A DNA stretch of 64,000 nt from contig NZ_CP028843.1 in the NCBI RefSeq assembly GCF_003058325.1, forward strand, positions 3,593,501 to 3,657,500, given 5' to 3'. Made by a program: the position numbers and the translations under genes. A model generated the notes under the pieces. The model ran no database searches, was not told the origin of the DNA, and saw nothing but the letters and a program-made list of their open reading frames with translations. Each line of letters starts with the position of its first letter. Within the stretch, counting starts at the first letter, position 1. This document shows positions 1-9,890 of this stretch, piece by piece. The DNA comes from Methylobacterium currus (GTDB taxonomy: Bacteria; Pseudomonadota; Alphaproteobacteria; Rhizobiales; Beijerinckiaceae).

Positions 1-1067
1 AGGCCGAGCGCCTGCTCGGCATCCAGGTGCCCCGCTCCCTGGGAGGGGAGGGGGCCTCGATGAGCGAGATCGCCGAGCTCTGCGCCATCCTCGGGCGCGC
101 CTGCTCGGCCGCCGCCATGGTCTTCGCGATGCACCACATCAAGCTCGCGAGCCTCGTCACCCATGGCCAGGACAGCGCCTGGCATGGCGCGCTGATGGAG
201 CGGATCGCGGGCGAGCAGCTGCTCATCGCCTCCTCGACCACCGAGGCCGGCATCGGCGGCGACCTGCGCAACAGCCTCTGCGCCGTCGAGGCCCAGGACG
301 GGGCAGACGGCGCCACCTTCCGCCTGACCAAGGAGGCGAGCGTCATCTCCTACGGTGCGCAGGCCGACCTGATCCTCGCCACCGCCCGCCGCCACCCCGG
401 GGCCGCGACCTCCGACCAGGTGCTGGTGGCGCTCCTCGCCGACCAGATCACCCTCGAGCGGACCAGCGTGTGGGACACGCTCGGCATGCGCGGCACCTGC
501 AGCGACGGCTTCCTGCTCAAGGCCGAGGGCCTGCCGCTGGCCCAGGTGCTGCAGAAGCCCTTCGCGGAGATCGCCGCGCAATCGATGCTCGCCGCCTCGC
601 ACCTGCTCTGGGGCAGCGTGTGGTTCGGGATCAGCAGCTACGCCGTCGACCGTGCCCGCGCCTTCGTGCAGGGCGAGGCGCGCAAGAAGCCGGGCCAGGT
701 GCCCCCCGGGGCGCTCCGCCTCGCGGAGGCCGCCAACGAACTCCAGGCGATGAAGAGCACGATCGTCGCCGGGCTCGCGCGCTACGAGGCCGCCAAGGGC
801 GATCCCGACGCGCTGAGCGCGATCGGCTTCTCGATCATGCTCAACAACGTGAAGACCACCGTCTCCGCCCAGGCCGTCGACATCGTGCAGCGCGCCCTCT
901 CGGTGGTCGGCATCGCGGGCTACAAGAACGGCACCCCGTTCAGCCTCGGCCGGCAGCTGCGCGACGTCCTGTCGGCGCCGCTGATGATCAGCAACGACCG
1001 CATCCTCTCCAACACCGCCAACCTCCTGCTGGTGCAGAAGGGCAGCGGCAAGCTCCTGAGCGCGTGA
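1..1067 (+). CDS. Acyl-CoA dehydrogenase family protein (5' end cut by window)
   Basis: The frame is open from base 3, so the gene begins before the window; an internal GTG at 27 is not the real start. The visible part has acyl-CoA dehydrogenase character: a middle stretch [13 protein letters not shown] typical of the FAD/substrate beta-domain, and a C-terminal helical domain ending in [21 protein letters not shown], the usual place where these enzymes contact FAD. I do not see the common catalytic Glu after that helix (it reads MISNDRI), so the exact chemistry is uncertain. The stop codon overlaps the ATG of the carrier-protein ligase (TGATG), which argues for one transcript and a shared pathway, possibly oxidation of a carrier-bound aminoacyl or acyl group. 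Confidence 0.85.
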   Translation, partial: AERLLGIQVPRSLGGEGASMSEIAELCAILGRACSAAAMVFAMHHIKLASLVTHGQDSAWHGALMERIAGEQLLIASSTTEAGIGGDLRNSLCAVEAQDGADGATFRLTKEASVISYGAQADLILATARRHPGAATSDQVLVALLADQITLERTSVWDTLGMRGTCSDGFLLKAEGLPLAQVLQKPFAEIAAQSMLAASHLLWGSVWFGISSYAVDRARAFVQGEARKKPGQVPPGALRLAEAANELQAMKSTIVAGLARYEAAKGDPDALSAIGFSIMLNNVKTTVSAQAVDIVQRALSVVGIAGYKNGTPFSLGRQLRDVLSAPLMISNDRILSNTANLLLVQKGSGKLLSA

Positions 1068-2044
1068 TGGACCAGAGCCTCTCCTCCGATCTCCTGCCCG
1101 CCGCCGACGAGGCGATCACCGATGCGGGCTCTGCGGCGCCCGCGCCGCGCTCGTTCCTCGACCGCCTGTTCGACCGCGGCCTCCTGATCCGCACCGGGGT
1201 CGACGGGCTCTACGGCCGCTCCGGCGCCTTCGAGAGCGTGGTCGAGGCCCTCGACCGGCTGGTCTCGCGCATCGGCGGGGCCGACGGCGCCGAAGCTTTG
1301 CGCTTCCCGCCCGGCATGGCGCGGTCCAGCTTCGAGCGCAGCGGCTACCTCAAGGGCTTCCCGCACCTCGCCGGCACGGTGCACAGCTTCTGCGGCAACG
1401 AGGCCGACCACGCCCGGCTGCTCGCCTGCCTCGATGCCGGCGAGGACTGGACCGCCAAGCAGGCCGCGACCGACATCGTGCTGACGCCGGCCGCCTGCTA
1501 CCCGCTCTACCCCGTCGCCGCCGCCCGCGGCCGGCTCCCGGAAGGCGGGTTGCTGTTCGACCTGCAATCCTACTGCTTCCGGCACGAGCCCTCGCTGGAG
1601 CCGACCCGCATGCAGCTGTTCCGCATGCGCGAATACGTCCGCATGGGCACGCCGGAGCAGGTGCTGGCCTTCCGCGAGCTGTGGCTCGAGCGCGGCACCA
1701 AGATGATGAGCGACCTCGGCCTTCCGCTCGCCATCGACCCGGCCAACGATCCGTTCTTCGGCCGCGCCGGCAAGATGCTGGCCAACAACCAGCGCGCCCA
1801 GGCGCTCAAGTTCGAGCTGAACGTGCCGGTCAACAGCGAGGACAAGCCGACCGCCTGCCTCAGCTTCAACTACCACCAGGACCATTTCGGCACGACCTGG
1901 GGCATCCATCAGGCCGACGGCTCGGTGGCCCACACCGCCTGCGTCGGCTTCGGCCTGGAGCGGATTACCCTCGCGCTGCTGCGCCATCACGGCCTCGATC
2001 TCGATGCCTGGCCGGCGGACGTGCGCGCCCAGCTCTTCGGCTGA
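1067..2044 (+). CDS. Amino acid--[acyl-carrier-protein] ligase (class II aaRS-like)
   Basis: A 325-residue protein resembling the truncated seryl-tRNA-synthetase homologues that activate an amino acid (Gly or Ala) and load it on the phosphopantetheine of a small carrier protein, best known from Bradyrhizobium Bll0957. Class II signatures are present: a motif-2-like FRHEP...[10 protein letters not shown] and motif 3 GFGLERI. Cys144 (TPAACYP), Glu189 (MREYV) and Cys292 (HTACVGFG) have the spacing of the published zinc ligands Cys131/Glu176/Cys279 of Bll0957 as I recall them, a constant offset of 13. There is no tRNA-binding arm. The start ATG overlaps the upstream stop. The cognate carrier protein is not in the window and is expected upstream of base 1. 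Confidence 0.88.
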   Translation: MDQSLSSDLLPAADEAITDAGSAAPAPRSFLDRLFDRGLLIRTGVDGLYGRSGAFESVVEALDRLVSRIGGADGAEALRFPPGMARSSFERSGYLKGFPHLAGTVHSFCGNEADHARLLACLDAGEDWTAKQAATDIVLTPAACYPLYPVAAARGRLPEGGLLFDLQSYCFRHEPSLEPTRMQLFRMREYVRMGTPEQVLAFRELWLERGTKMMSDLGLPLAIDPANDPFFGRAGKMLANNQRAQALKFELNVPVNSEDKPTACLSFNYHQDHFGTTWGIHQADGSVAHTACVGFGLERITLALLRHHGLDLDAWPADVRAQLFG

Positions 2045-2051
2045 GGCCGCG

Positions 2052-3038
2052 ATGTCGGCCGCTCTTGCGCTCCCGCTCGACACGCCGCGGACGGAGACGT
2101 CCGCGGCGCCCCATGCGCCGCACGCGCTCCACGCCCCCGACCGGACCTGGCCGGAGACGAATTGCTACGTCGATCTGTGGATCGAGCTCCTGCACCTGCG
2201 GGGTCTCGCGCCCGAGGCGATGCTGGGCTTCACCCTGCGGCAGGATTTCGAGGGCGACCAATTCACCTTCTTCAAGCCGAAACCCGCCGACATCGAGTCG
2301 CTTTACGGCCTGGAGATCCTGGAACTGGCACTCTACGAGGACCTGGAGCGCCACTGCCTGGTCCAGACGGCCCGCGGCCTGCCGGTGCTGGTCGAGGTCG
2401 ACGCCTTCTACCTGCCCGACACGGCCGGCACCACCTACGGGCGCGAGGCCGCCAAGACCACGGTCGCGATCCTGGCCCTCGATCCGGAGCGGCGCCGGCT
2501 CGACTACATCCACAATGCCGGCCGCTTCCAGCTCGACGGCGCCGATTACGACGGCCTCTTCGCGAAGGGGCGGCTCCTGCCCTATGCCGAGTTCGTGAAG
2601 CCGTGCGGCCCGGCGCTGTCGGAATCCGCGCTGCCGGGCGCCGCCCTGGCGCTCCTGCGCCGCCATCGTGCCCACGCGCCCGGGCGCAACCCGGTCACCG
2701 CCTTCCGCGAGGCCCTGGCGGCGAAGCCGGATTCCTTCGTGCAGCGTCCGCTCTCGGCCTTCCATTCTTACGCCTTCAACACCACCCGCCAGCTCGGGGC
2801 CAATTTCGAGCTTCTGGGCAGCCATCTCGCCTGGCTGACCGAGGCGGGGGCGGGGCCGCTCGGTGAGGCGGCGGAGGCGGCGACACGGCTCGCGCAGGAG
2901 GCCAAGGCGTTCCAGTTCCAGCTCGCCCGCGCCTTCTCCCGCGGCAAGCTCGCCAGACTCCCCGAGCGGCTGTCGGCCGCCGAGGCGACCTACGCGACGG
3001 TGTTCGCCGCCCTCGACCGTGCCCTCGCGACGGACTGA
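2052..3038 (+). CDS. DUF1839 family protein
   Basis: A 328-residue protein that I recognise as DUF1839, a family of unknown function often found beside amino acid:carrier-protein ligases in Rhizobiales. The conserved core starts after a low-complexity Ala/Pro/His leader, around residue 35 (WPETNCYVDLWIELLHLRG), and includes GFTLRQDFEGDQFTFFKP and LVEVDAFYLPDT. The second half is helical and carries Ala/Arg-rich segments. No signal peptide or membrane segment is visible, so it is probably cytoplasmic. ATG 2052 is chosen because it lies 8 bases after the ligase stop; a longer frame to 2004 would overlap the ligase. The family suggests it acts on or transfers the carrier-bound amino acid, but that is inference. 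Confidence 0.8.
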   Translation: MSAALALPLDTPRTETSAAPHAPHALHAPDRTWPETNCYVDLWIELLHLRGLAPEAMLGFTLRQDFEGDQFTFFKPKPADIESLYGLEILELALYEDLERHCLVQTARGLPVLVEVDAFYLPDTAGTTYGREAAKTTVAILALDPERRRLDYIHNAGRFQLDGADYDGLFAKGRLLPYAEFVKPCGPALSESALPGAALALLRRHRAHAPGRNPVTAFREALAAKPDSFVQRPLSAFHSYAFNTTRQLGANFELLGSHLAWLTEAGAGPLGEAAEAATRLAQEAKAFQFQLARAFSRGKLARLPERLSAAEATYATVFAALDRALATD

Positions 3039-3045
3039 CCCGCGC

Positions 3046-5475
3046 ATGGCTCGTCTGCGGACCGTCGACCGGACCCTCGACGGTCCGTGGGAGATGATCG
3101 TGACCGGACCAGGCGCCTGCGCCGGGCCCGGTGACCTCGACACCCTGTCAGGCTTCGTCCCCGCTCCGGTGCCCGGCACCGCCGCGGGGGCGCTTCGCGC
3201 CGCCGGCCGATGGTCGGACCGGGAGCCGACGCCGCTGCACGGCTCCGACATCTGGTATCGTACGTCGCTCGCGGGCCGGGGCCGCGAGATCCTGCGGTTC
3301 GAGGGCTTGGCGACGCTCTGCGAGGTCTGGCTCGACGGCCGGCTCCTCCTCACGTCCCGCTCGATGTTCCTCGCCCACGAGGTCGCGGTCGATCTCGATG
3401 GCAGCCACATCCTCGCGCTCGCCTTCCGCTCCCTGGCGCAGGATCTCGCCCGGCCTCACAAGCGCGGCCGCTGGCGACCCCAGCTCGCGACGCCCGGCTC
3501 GCTCCGCCACGCCCGCACCACGCTGCTCGGCTTCATGCCGGGCTGGTGCCCGGGCGTCGACGCCGTCGGCCCGTACCGGCCGATCACCCGGAGAGGGGAG
3601 GGGGGGCGGCCGACCGGGATCGACCTGCGGGCGAGCGTCGAGGACGGGACCGGGATCCTCAGCGTTGGCCTGAGCCTTCCGGAGGCCGGCGGCCCCGTCA
3701 TGGTGCGCTGCGACGGCCGTACGGCTCGGCTCGCCGAGACCGCGCCCGGCCGGTTCGAGGGCCGGCTCGCGCTGCCGGGCGTCGCCCTGTGGTGGCCGCA
3801 CAGCCATGGCGAGCCGCGGCTGCACGCCGTCGCGGTCGAGGCCGGCGGCGAGACGTTCGATCTCGGCCGGGTCGGATTCCGCACCATCACGCAGGTCAGT
3901 CCCTTCGCGGAGGGCCTGAGCCTCGCGGTCAACGGCGTGCCGGTCTTCTGCCGCGGTGCCTGCTGGACCCCGCCCGACCTCGTCGGCCTGCCGGGCGACC
4001 GCGACGCTTACGCCCCGCTCCTTGAACTCGCCGCCGAGGCCGGCATGAACATGCTGCGGGTCGGCGGCACGATGCTGTACGAGGCACAGGCCTTCCACGA
4101 CCTCTGCGACGAGCTCGGCATCCTGGTCTGGCAGGACCTGATGCTGGCGAATTTCGACTATCCTGTCGACGATCCCGCCTTCCGGGCGGCGCTCGAAACC
4201 GAGGTCGCGCAGCTCCTCGACCGGCTCCAATCCTCGCCCTCGCTCTGCGTCGTCGGCGGCGGCAGCGAGGTCGAGCAGCAGGCCGCGATGCTCGGCTTTC
4301 CCGAATCGGTCTGGCGGGCCGGGGCGGTGGAGGCGATGCTGCGGGAGGGCGTCGCCGCGCGCCGGCCCGACCTCGTCGTGGTGCCGAACTCGCCCTCGGG
4401 CGGCGACCTTCCCTTCTCCACGAATGCGGGCGTGACCCACTATTACGGCGTCGGCGCCTATGGCCGCCCATTCGAGGATGCGCGCCGGGCCGAGGTGCGC
4501 TTCGCCTCCGAGTGCCTGGCCTTCGCCAACGTGCCAGAGCCCGTCTCGTTGCGCGAGGCGGGGCTGACCGATCCGCGCGATCCCGCCTGGGGCCTCGTCG
4601 TGCCGCGCGACCGCGGCGCCGACTGGGATTTCGAGGGCGTGCGCGACCATTACGTCGGCGCCCTCTACGGCGTCGACCCGGAGCGCTTGCGCCGCGACGA
4701 TCCGGAGCGCTACCTGATGCTCGGCCGCGCCGCCGTCGCCGAGGTGATGGAGGCGACCTTTGCCGAGTGGCGCCGCGCGGGCTCGCTCACCGCCGGCGGC
4801 CTGGTCTGGCTCCATCGCGACCTCGCGCCGGGGGCGGGCTGGGGCGTGGTCGACGCCGCCGGGCGGCCGAAATCGGCCTGGTACGCCCTCAAGCGTGCCT
4901 TCCGTCCGGTCCAGGCCGTGCTCTCGGACGAGGGATTGAACGGCCTCCACGCCCATCTGCGGAACGAGACCGCCGCGGCGATCGACGCCACCCTCGCGCT
5001 CACCTTCACCACCGCCGCTGGCAAGGTCGCCGCCAAGGCGGAGCGGGCCCTGTCGCTCGCACCCCGCGAGGCCGTCACCCTGTCCTCGGCCGCCCTGCTC
5101 GGCCGCTTCTTCGACGCGACCGCATCCTATCGCTTCGGCCCGGCCGCGCACGCCCTGGCGCATCTGCGGCTCGCCCGCGCCGACGGGACGCTGCTGGCCG
5201 AGGCCTTCCATCATCAGGCCGGCCGGGATGCGACGCCGCGGGAGATCGGCCTCTCCGCCGCTCTCGTCGAGGACCGGGACGGCGTCGTGCTGCGGGTCGC
5301 GACGGCGCAGCACGCCCTCGGGGTGCATGTGGTGCTCGACGGCGAGGGACGCCCGTCGGACAACTGGTTCCATCTGGCGCCGGGGGGAGAACGCCACCTC
5401 GCGCTGACCGGGACGGGAGGGCGGCCGAGCGGGATGGTACGGGCGGTGAACGGGAGCGGGGCGGTGCGGTTCTGA
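3046..5475 (+). CDS. Glycoside hydrolase family 2 / beta-mannosidase-like protein
   Basis: An 809-residue protein with the GH2 layout: an N-terminal jelly-roll sugar-binding domain (about 1-190, with GSDIWYRT and LRFEGLATLCEVWLDG), an immunoglobulin-like domain, and a TIM barrel from about residue 290 (FCRGACWTPPD, AGMNMLRVGGTMLYE). The acid/base Glu appears in GGGSEVEQQ, which lines up with the GNNENEQ-type motif of beta-mannosidases, and the nucleophile Glu in RFASECLAF. Motifs are drifted, so substrate specificity cannot be assigned. It has no signal peptide. It starts 7 bases after the DUF1839 stop and probably closes the carrier-protein ligase operon, suggesting that the pathway product involves a glycan or glycoside. 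Confidence 0.78.
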   Translation: MARLRTVDRTLDGPWEMIVTGPGACAGPGDLDTLSGFVPAPVPGTAAGALRAAGRWSDREPTPLHGSDIWYRTSLAGRGREILRFEGLATLCEVWLDGRLLLTSRSMFLAHEVAVDLDGSHILALAFRSLAQDLARPHKRGRWRPQLATPGSLRHARTTLLGFMPGWCPGVDAVGPYRPITRRGEGGRPTGIDLRASVEDGTGILSVGLSLPEAGGPVMVRCDGRTARLAETAPGRFEGRLALPGVALWWPHSHGEPRLHAVAVEAGGETFDLGRVGFRTITQVSPFAEGLSLAVNGVPVFCRGACWTPPDLVGLPGDRDAYAPLLELAAEAGMNMLRVGGTMLYEAQAFHDLCDELGILVWQDLMLANFDYPVDDPAFRAALETEVAQLLDRLQSSPSLCVVGGGSEVEQQAAMLGFPESVWRAGAVEAMLREGVAARRPDLVVVPNSPSGGDLPFSTNAGVTHYYGVGAYGRPFEDARRAEVRFASECLAFANVPEPVSLREAGLTDPRDPAWGLVVPRDRGADWDFEGVRDHYVGALYGVDPERLRRDDPERYLMLGRAAVAEVMEATFAEWRRAGSLTAGGLVWLHRDLAPGAGWGVVDAAGRPKSAWYALKRAFRPVQAVLSDEGLNGLHAHLRNETAAAIDATLALTFTTAAGKVAAKAERALSLAPREAVTLSSAALLGRFFDATASYRFGPAAHALAHLRLARADGTLLAEAFHHQAGRDATPREIGLSAALVEDRDGVVLRVATAQHALGVHVVLDGEGRPSDNWFHLAPGGERHLALTGTGGRPSGMVRAVNGSGAVRF

Positions 5476-5582
5476 GAACCCAGCCGCCGCCCCGCCGTTG
5501 CGAGGGCGCGCCATCGTGGCCGTCGCCATGCCTCGATCGGCAGCGGGCCGACCTTTTCGCCAGCTCCGGGAGGGGCCTCGTC

Positions 5583-6563
5583 TCAGTTCGACCGCCGTGA
5601 CAGCGACACCGCGTAGGCCGGCGAGCGGATCGCGAACATCGGGTCGTCGGCCGGGCCGGCAATGCCCACGGGCAGGTCGACCACAGGGTCGAAGGTGGCG
5701 GCGTCGCAGGTGGCGTCGGGCTCTATTCCCGCGATCGCCAGGGTGCCGAGCGTCTTCGTCCTGCGCTCGTCCTCCGGCCAGGTCGCGGTGACGTCCGTGG
5801 TCGGGTCGTCCGGCTCGGCCAGGATCGCCACGAGATCGAACCGCGCCGGGCCCCGGGCCAGCCGCTCCTTCAGTTCGTCGGCGTAGAACGCGTCGGGCTT
5901 GGCCTTCAGCTCCTCGTCCGAGAGGGTCGCCTTGTCGGCGGCGACGAACTTCAGCTTGGCCTTCGTCGTCTCGCCCCTGGCGTTCGTCAGCGTGTAGGCG
6001 TGCACCGCCCAGTAATCGGTGCCCGCGAAGCTTGCCGGCACCGGTCGCGCGTTGAGCCACGCCGCCTGGCGGCCGGTCTCCGGGTTCTGCGCGGCGAAGG
6101 CCTTGATCGCCTCGGCATTCGGCTTGCCGTCCGGCCCCGGCACGCGGACCTTGAGGAATTCGAGGAGCTGCGCCGGCGTCTTCGTCGAGAAGACCGGGGC
6201 GGAAATGACCACGAAGGTCATGTCGCCGGCTGGATCCATCATCCGCATCGCGAAGCCGCGGGTGGTCGGCTTGGTCTTGTCCGAGATCTTCGGGTTGCCG
6301 CCGCCCATCGAGAAGCGGGCGGTGACCGGCACGGGCTTGGCGAACTGGGGTGCCTTCGACAGGGTGGCCGCGTCGGGGGCGGGCGTGAAGCTGCCCTTGA
6401 GGCAGACGCCCTTGGCGCCGCTTGCGCGCACGCCCTTGTGGTCCCCGCTGACGGCGAATTGCAGGGCGACGATCGCGCCGGGATCGGCCTCCTCGGCCTG
6501 CACGGGCGCGACGAGACTGGCCAGCACGGCGGTGCTGGCCAGGAGGGAGAAGGACCGGATCAT
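5583..6563 (-). CDS. Catalase-family peroxidase (periplasmic, SrpA-like)
   Basis: A 326-residue haem-peroxidase of the short catalase-related family. Residues 1-23 form a signal peptide ending VQA. The family core is clear: KGVCLKGSFTPAP, RFSMGGGNPKISD, TRGFAMRM, and a C-terminal R313-S-P-A-Y317 that matches the catalase R-x-x-x-Y proximal haem ligand. In the place where relatives have HAKG (distal histidine), this protein reads GAKG, so either the catalytic His is absent or this belongs to a divergent subgroup. The start at 6563 is preferred over 6611 because the signal peptide begins there and GAGGA precedes it. It lies alone, convergent with the GH2 gene. Confidence 0.8.
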   Translation of the reverse strand: MIRSFSLLASTAVLASLVAPVQAEEADPGAIVALQFAVSGDHKGVRASGAKGVCLKGSFTPAPDAATLSKAPQFAKPVPVTARFSMGGGNPKISDKTKPTTRGFAMRMMDPAGDMTFVVISAPVFSTKTPAQLLEFLKVRVPGPDGKPNAEAIKAFAAQNPETGRQAAWLNARPVPASFAGTDYWAVHAYTLTNARGETTKAKLKFVAADKATLSDEELKAKPDAFYADELKERLARGPARFDLVAILAEPDDPTTDVTATWPEDERRTKTLGTLAIAGIEPDATCDAATFDPVVDLPVGIAGPADDPMFAIRSPAYAVSLSRRSN

Positions 6564-6672
6564 GGAGGCGTTTCCTCGGGATTGCCGAGGGGCAGTTTGA
6601 ATTGCGTGCAACTTTATTGCAAGTCTGATTCCAATCTGTACCTGGATCGTTTCCCGCCGGTGACAGGCCGGA

Positions 6673-7847
6673 TCAGGCTGCCCGCCGGAACGCGGCGACC
6701 GCCACCGCGAGGCGCCGCATCCCCTCGTCCAGCCGCTCCGGCTTGTTGAGGGTGAAGTTGATCCGCATCCCCCGCCGGTTCGCCCCGGCGGCGTCGAAGA
6801 CGCTGCTCGGCGCGTAGCAGATCCCGGCCGCCAGGGCGTGCGGGAGCAGTGCGTCGGTGTCGAGGGTCAAGTCCCTGGCGGTCGCCCAGACGAACATGCC
6901 GCCGACCGGCACCTCCCAGTCGAACCACGCGGACAGGTGGGCGTCGAGGGCGGCACAGAGCGCGTCCCGGCGCGCCCGGTAGAGCGCGATGACGGAAGGC
7001 CGGATCGCCTCGATCAGGCCGGTCTCGATCGCCGCGAGGGCGATGCGCTGCGTCAGGCCGCTGGTGCACAGGTCCGACCCCTGCTTGGCGAGCGTCAGCG
7101 CCTCGATCATCGCCGGCGCCGCGACGATCCAGCCGATGCGCAGGCCGGGCGCGATCTCCTTCGAGAGCGTGCCCATGGAGACGACCGGGCCGGCATAGGG
7201 CTTCCCCGGCGCGGCTTGCGCCGACAATTCGATCAGGCGCGGCAGCGGCGCCCCGTCATACTGCAGGGTGCCGTAGGGATCGTCCTCGACGAGCCAGGTG
7301 CCGGTGTCGTGCGCCGCCGCGACGAGGGCCCGGCGCGTCTCCAGGCCGACGAGGCGTCCGGTGGGGTTCGAGAAGTTCGGCACCGCGTAGGCGAATTGCG
7401 CGCCCGTGAGCGCGGCGCGCGCGGGCGCCAGGCATCGAGGGCGCCGAGATAGGTCGGGTATTGGCCGGCGATCAGCCCGCCTTCCTCCAGGAGCACCTTC
7501 CCCACGAGGTCGAGGGCCTGCATCCCGGAGGTGGTCACCAGCACGTTGTCGTGCGTCAGCGGCAGCGCCGGCGAACTGAGGCGCCGGGCGAGGGCGTGCC
7601 GTAAGCGCGGCAGCCCCTCGACCGGCCCGTAGCCCAGGACCTCGTCCGGATGCTCGGCGACCGCCCGGCGGGCGATCTCGGCGAGGCCGTCGGTGGGGTA
7701 GATGTCCGGGTCGGGCAGGCCGCCGGCGACGTTGATCAGGTCGGGGATGGCGCCGGCGGCGAGGAAGGTCCGGGTGATCTGGTTGGTGGTGCCCATCCAC
7801 CGGGCGAAGGCCGGCCGTGGGGCGGGGAGGGGGGAGGACGGCACCAT
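6673..7847 (-). pseudogene. MocR/2-aminoadipate-type PLP aminotransferase, disrupted by frameshift and internal deletion
   Basis: The N-terminal half (7847 to about 7430) reads as a fold-type I aminotransferase (NVAGGLPDPDIYPTD, LGYGPVEGLPRLR, NVLVTTSGMQALD, QYPTYLGALDAW). The C-terminal half continues in another frame from about 7425 (FAYAVPNFSNPTG, PLP lysine in TLSKEIAPGLRIGW, INFTLNKPERLDEG) to a TGA at 6673. At the switch, the segment normally linking these blocks is about 15 to 20 residues too short, so bases are missing rather than just one slipped base. The junction sits in a GCGCGC-rich tract. It follows the ABC ATPase gene by 105 bases and is probably the last gene of the peptide-import operon. 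A sequencing or assembly error remains possible. Confidence 0.75.
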
Positions 7848-7952
7848 GGCGGCAGGCTCGCGGGGTTCGGGTGGGGACGCCCGGGCGTGGGGGGCGGACG
7901 ATCCGCGCGGATCGACCGCCGGGCACGGGCGAGGTGTGGGCGATCTCGCCCC

Positions 7953-9566
<1,614 letters not shown>

Positions 9567-9656
9567 CTCTGGCCCTTTCGCGCCCGAGGGGCGGGCTGAT
9601 GCAATCGGATGAAGCCTTGTTCGAGACTGTTGTCAGGGTCTCGACGGCATTCATGC

Positions 9657-9810
9657 CCTCCGCGTCATCCCGGGGCTCGGCGCAGCCGAGAACCCGGGAT
9701 CGATAACCGCTGACGGCACAGGACAAGGCGGTCAGCGTTCCACTTCATCCTGAAGCGTCGGCGGATATGGATCCCGGGTTCCGCTGCGCGGCCCCGGGAT
9801 GACGCAGAGG
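9657..9810. repeat. Dispersed palindromic repeat, family A, copy 1
   Basis: Imperfect palindrome of about 150 bases. The left end CCTCCGCGTCATCCCGG is mirrored at the right end with one mismatch, and each arm holds a smaller hairpin (CCCGGGGCTCGGC...GCCGAGAACCCGGG and ATCCCGGGTTCC...GGCCCCGGGAT). A second copy in the opposite orientation is at 46138. The arms match closely while the middle is more divergent. It fills most of the gap between the peptidase and ATPase genes and looks like a REP/MITE-type non-coding element. Confidence 0.85.
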
Positions 9811-9822
9811 ATGTCATACCGC

Positions 9823-9854
9823 CGCGCCTTCGAACGGACTCGTTCGAAAGCGCG
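9823..9854. other. Long hairpin between peptidase and ABC ATPase genes
   Basis: Two 14-base arms, CGCGCCTTCGAACG and CGTTCGAAAGCGCG, flank a 4-base loop (GACT) with one mismatch that becomes a G-U pair in one RNA strand. It sits 37 bases downstream of the M20 peptidase stop on the minus strand and has no T tract, so it is not a classical intrinsic terminator. It may stabilise the upstream mRNA or set a processing point inside the operon. Confidence 0.5.
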
Positions 9855-9890
9855 ATGGTATCAGTGCCGGTATACTGGCCTGACGCCCCC

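Noticed and set aside
2863..3045. Longer start for the GH2 protein
   Set aside because: The extra 61 residues are Arg/Ser/Pro-rich and overlap the conserved DUF1839 end.
3148..6060. Open minus-strand frame of 970 codons opposite the GH2 gene
   Set aside because: Composition is typical of antisense reading of a GC-rich gene, no domain is recognisable, and the GH2 frame has clear motifs.
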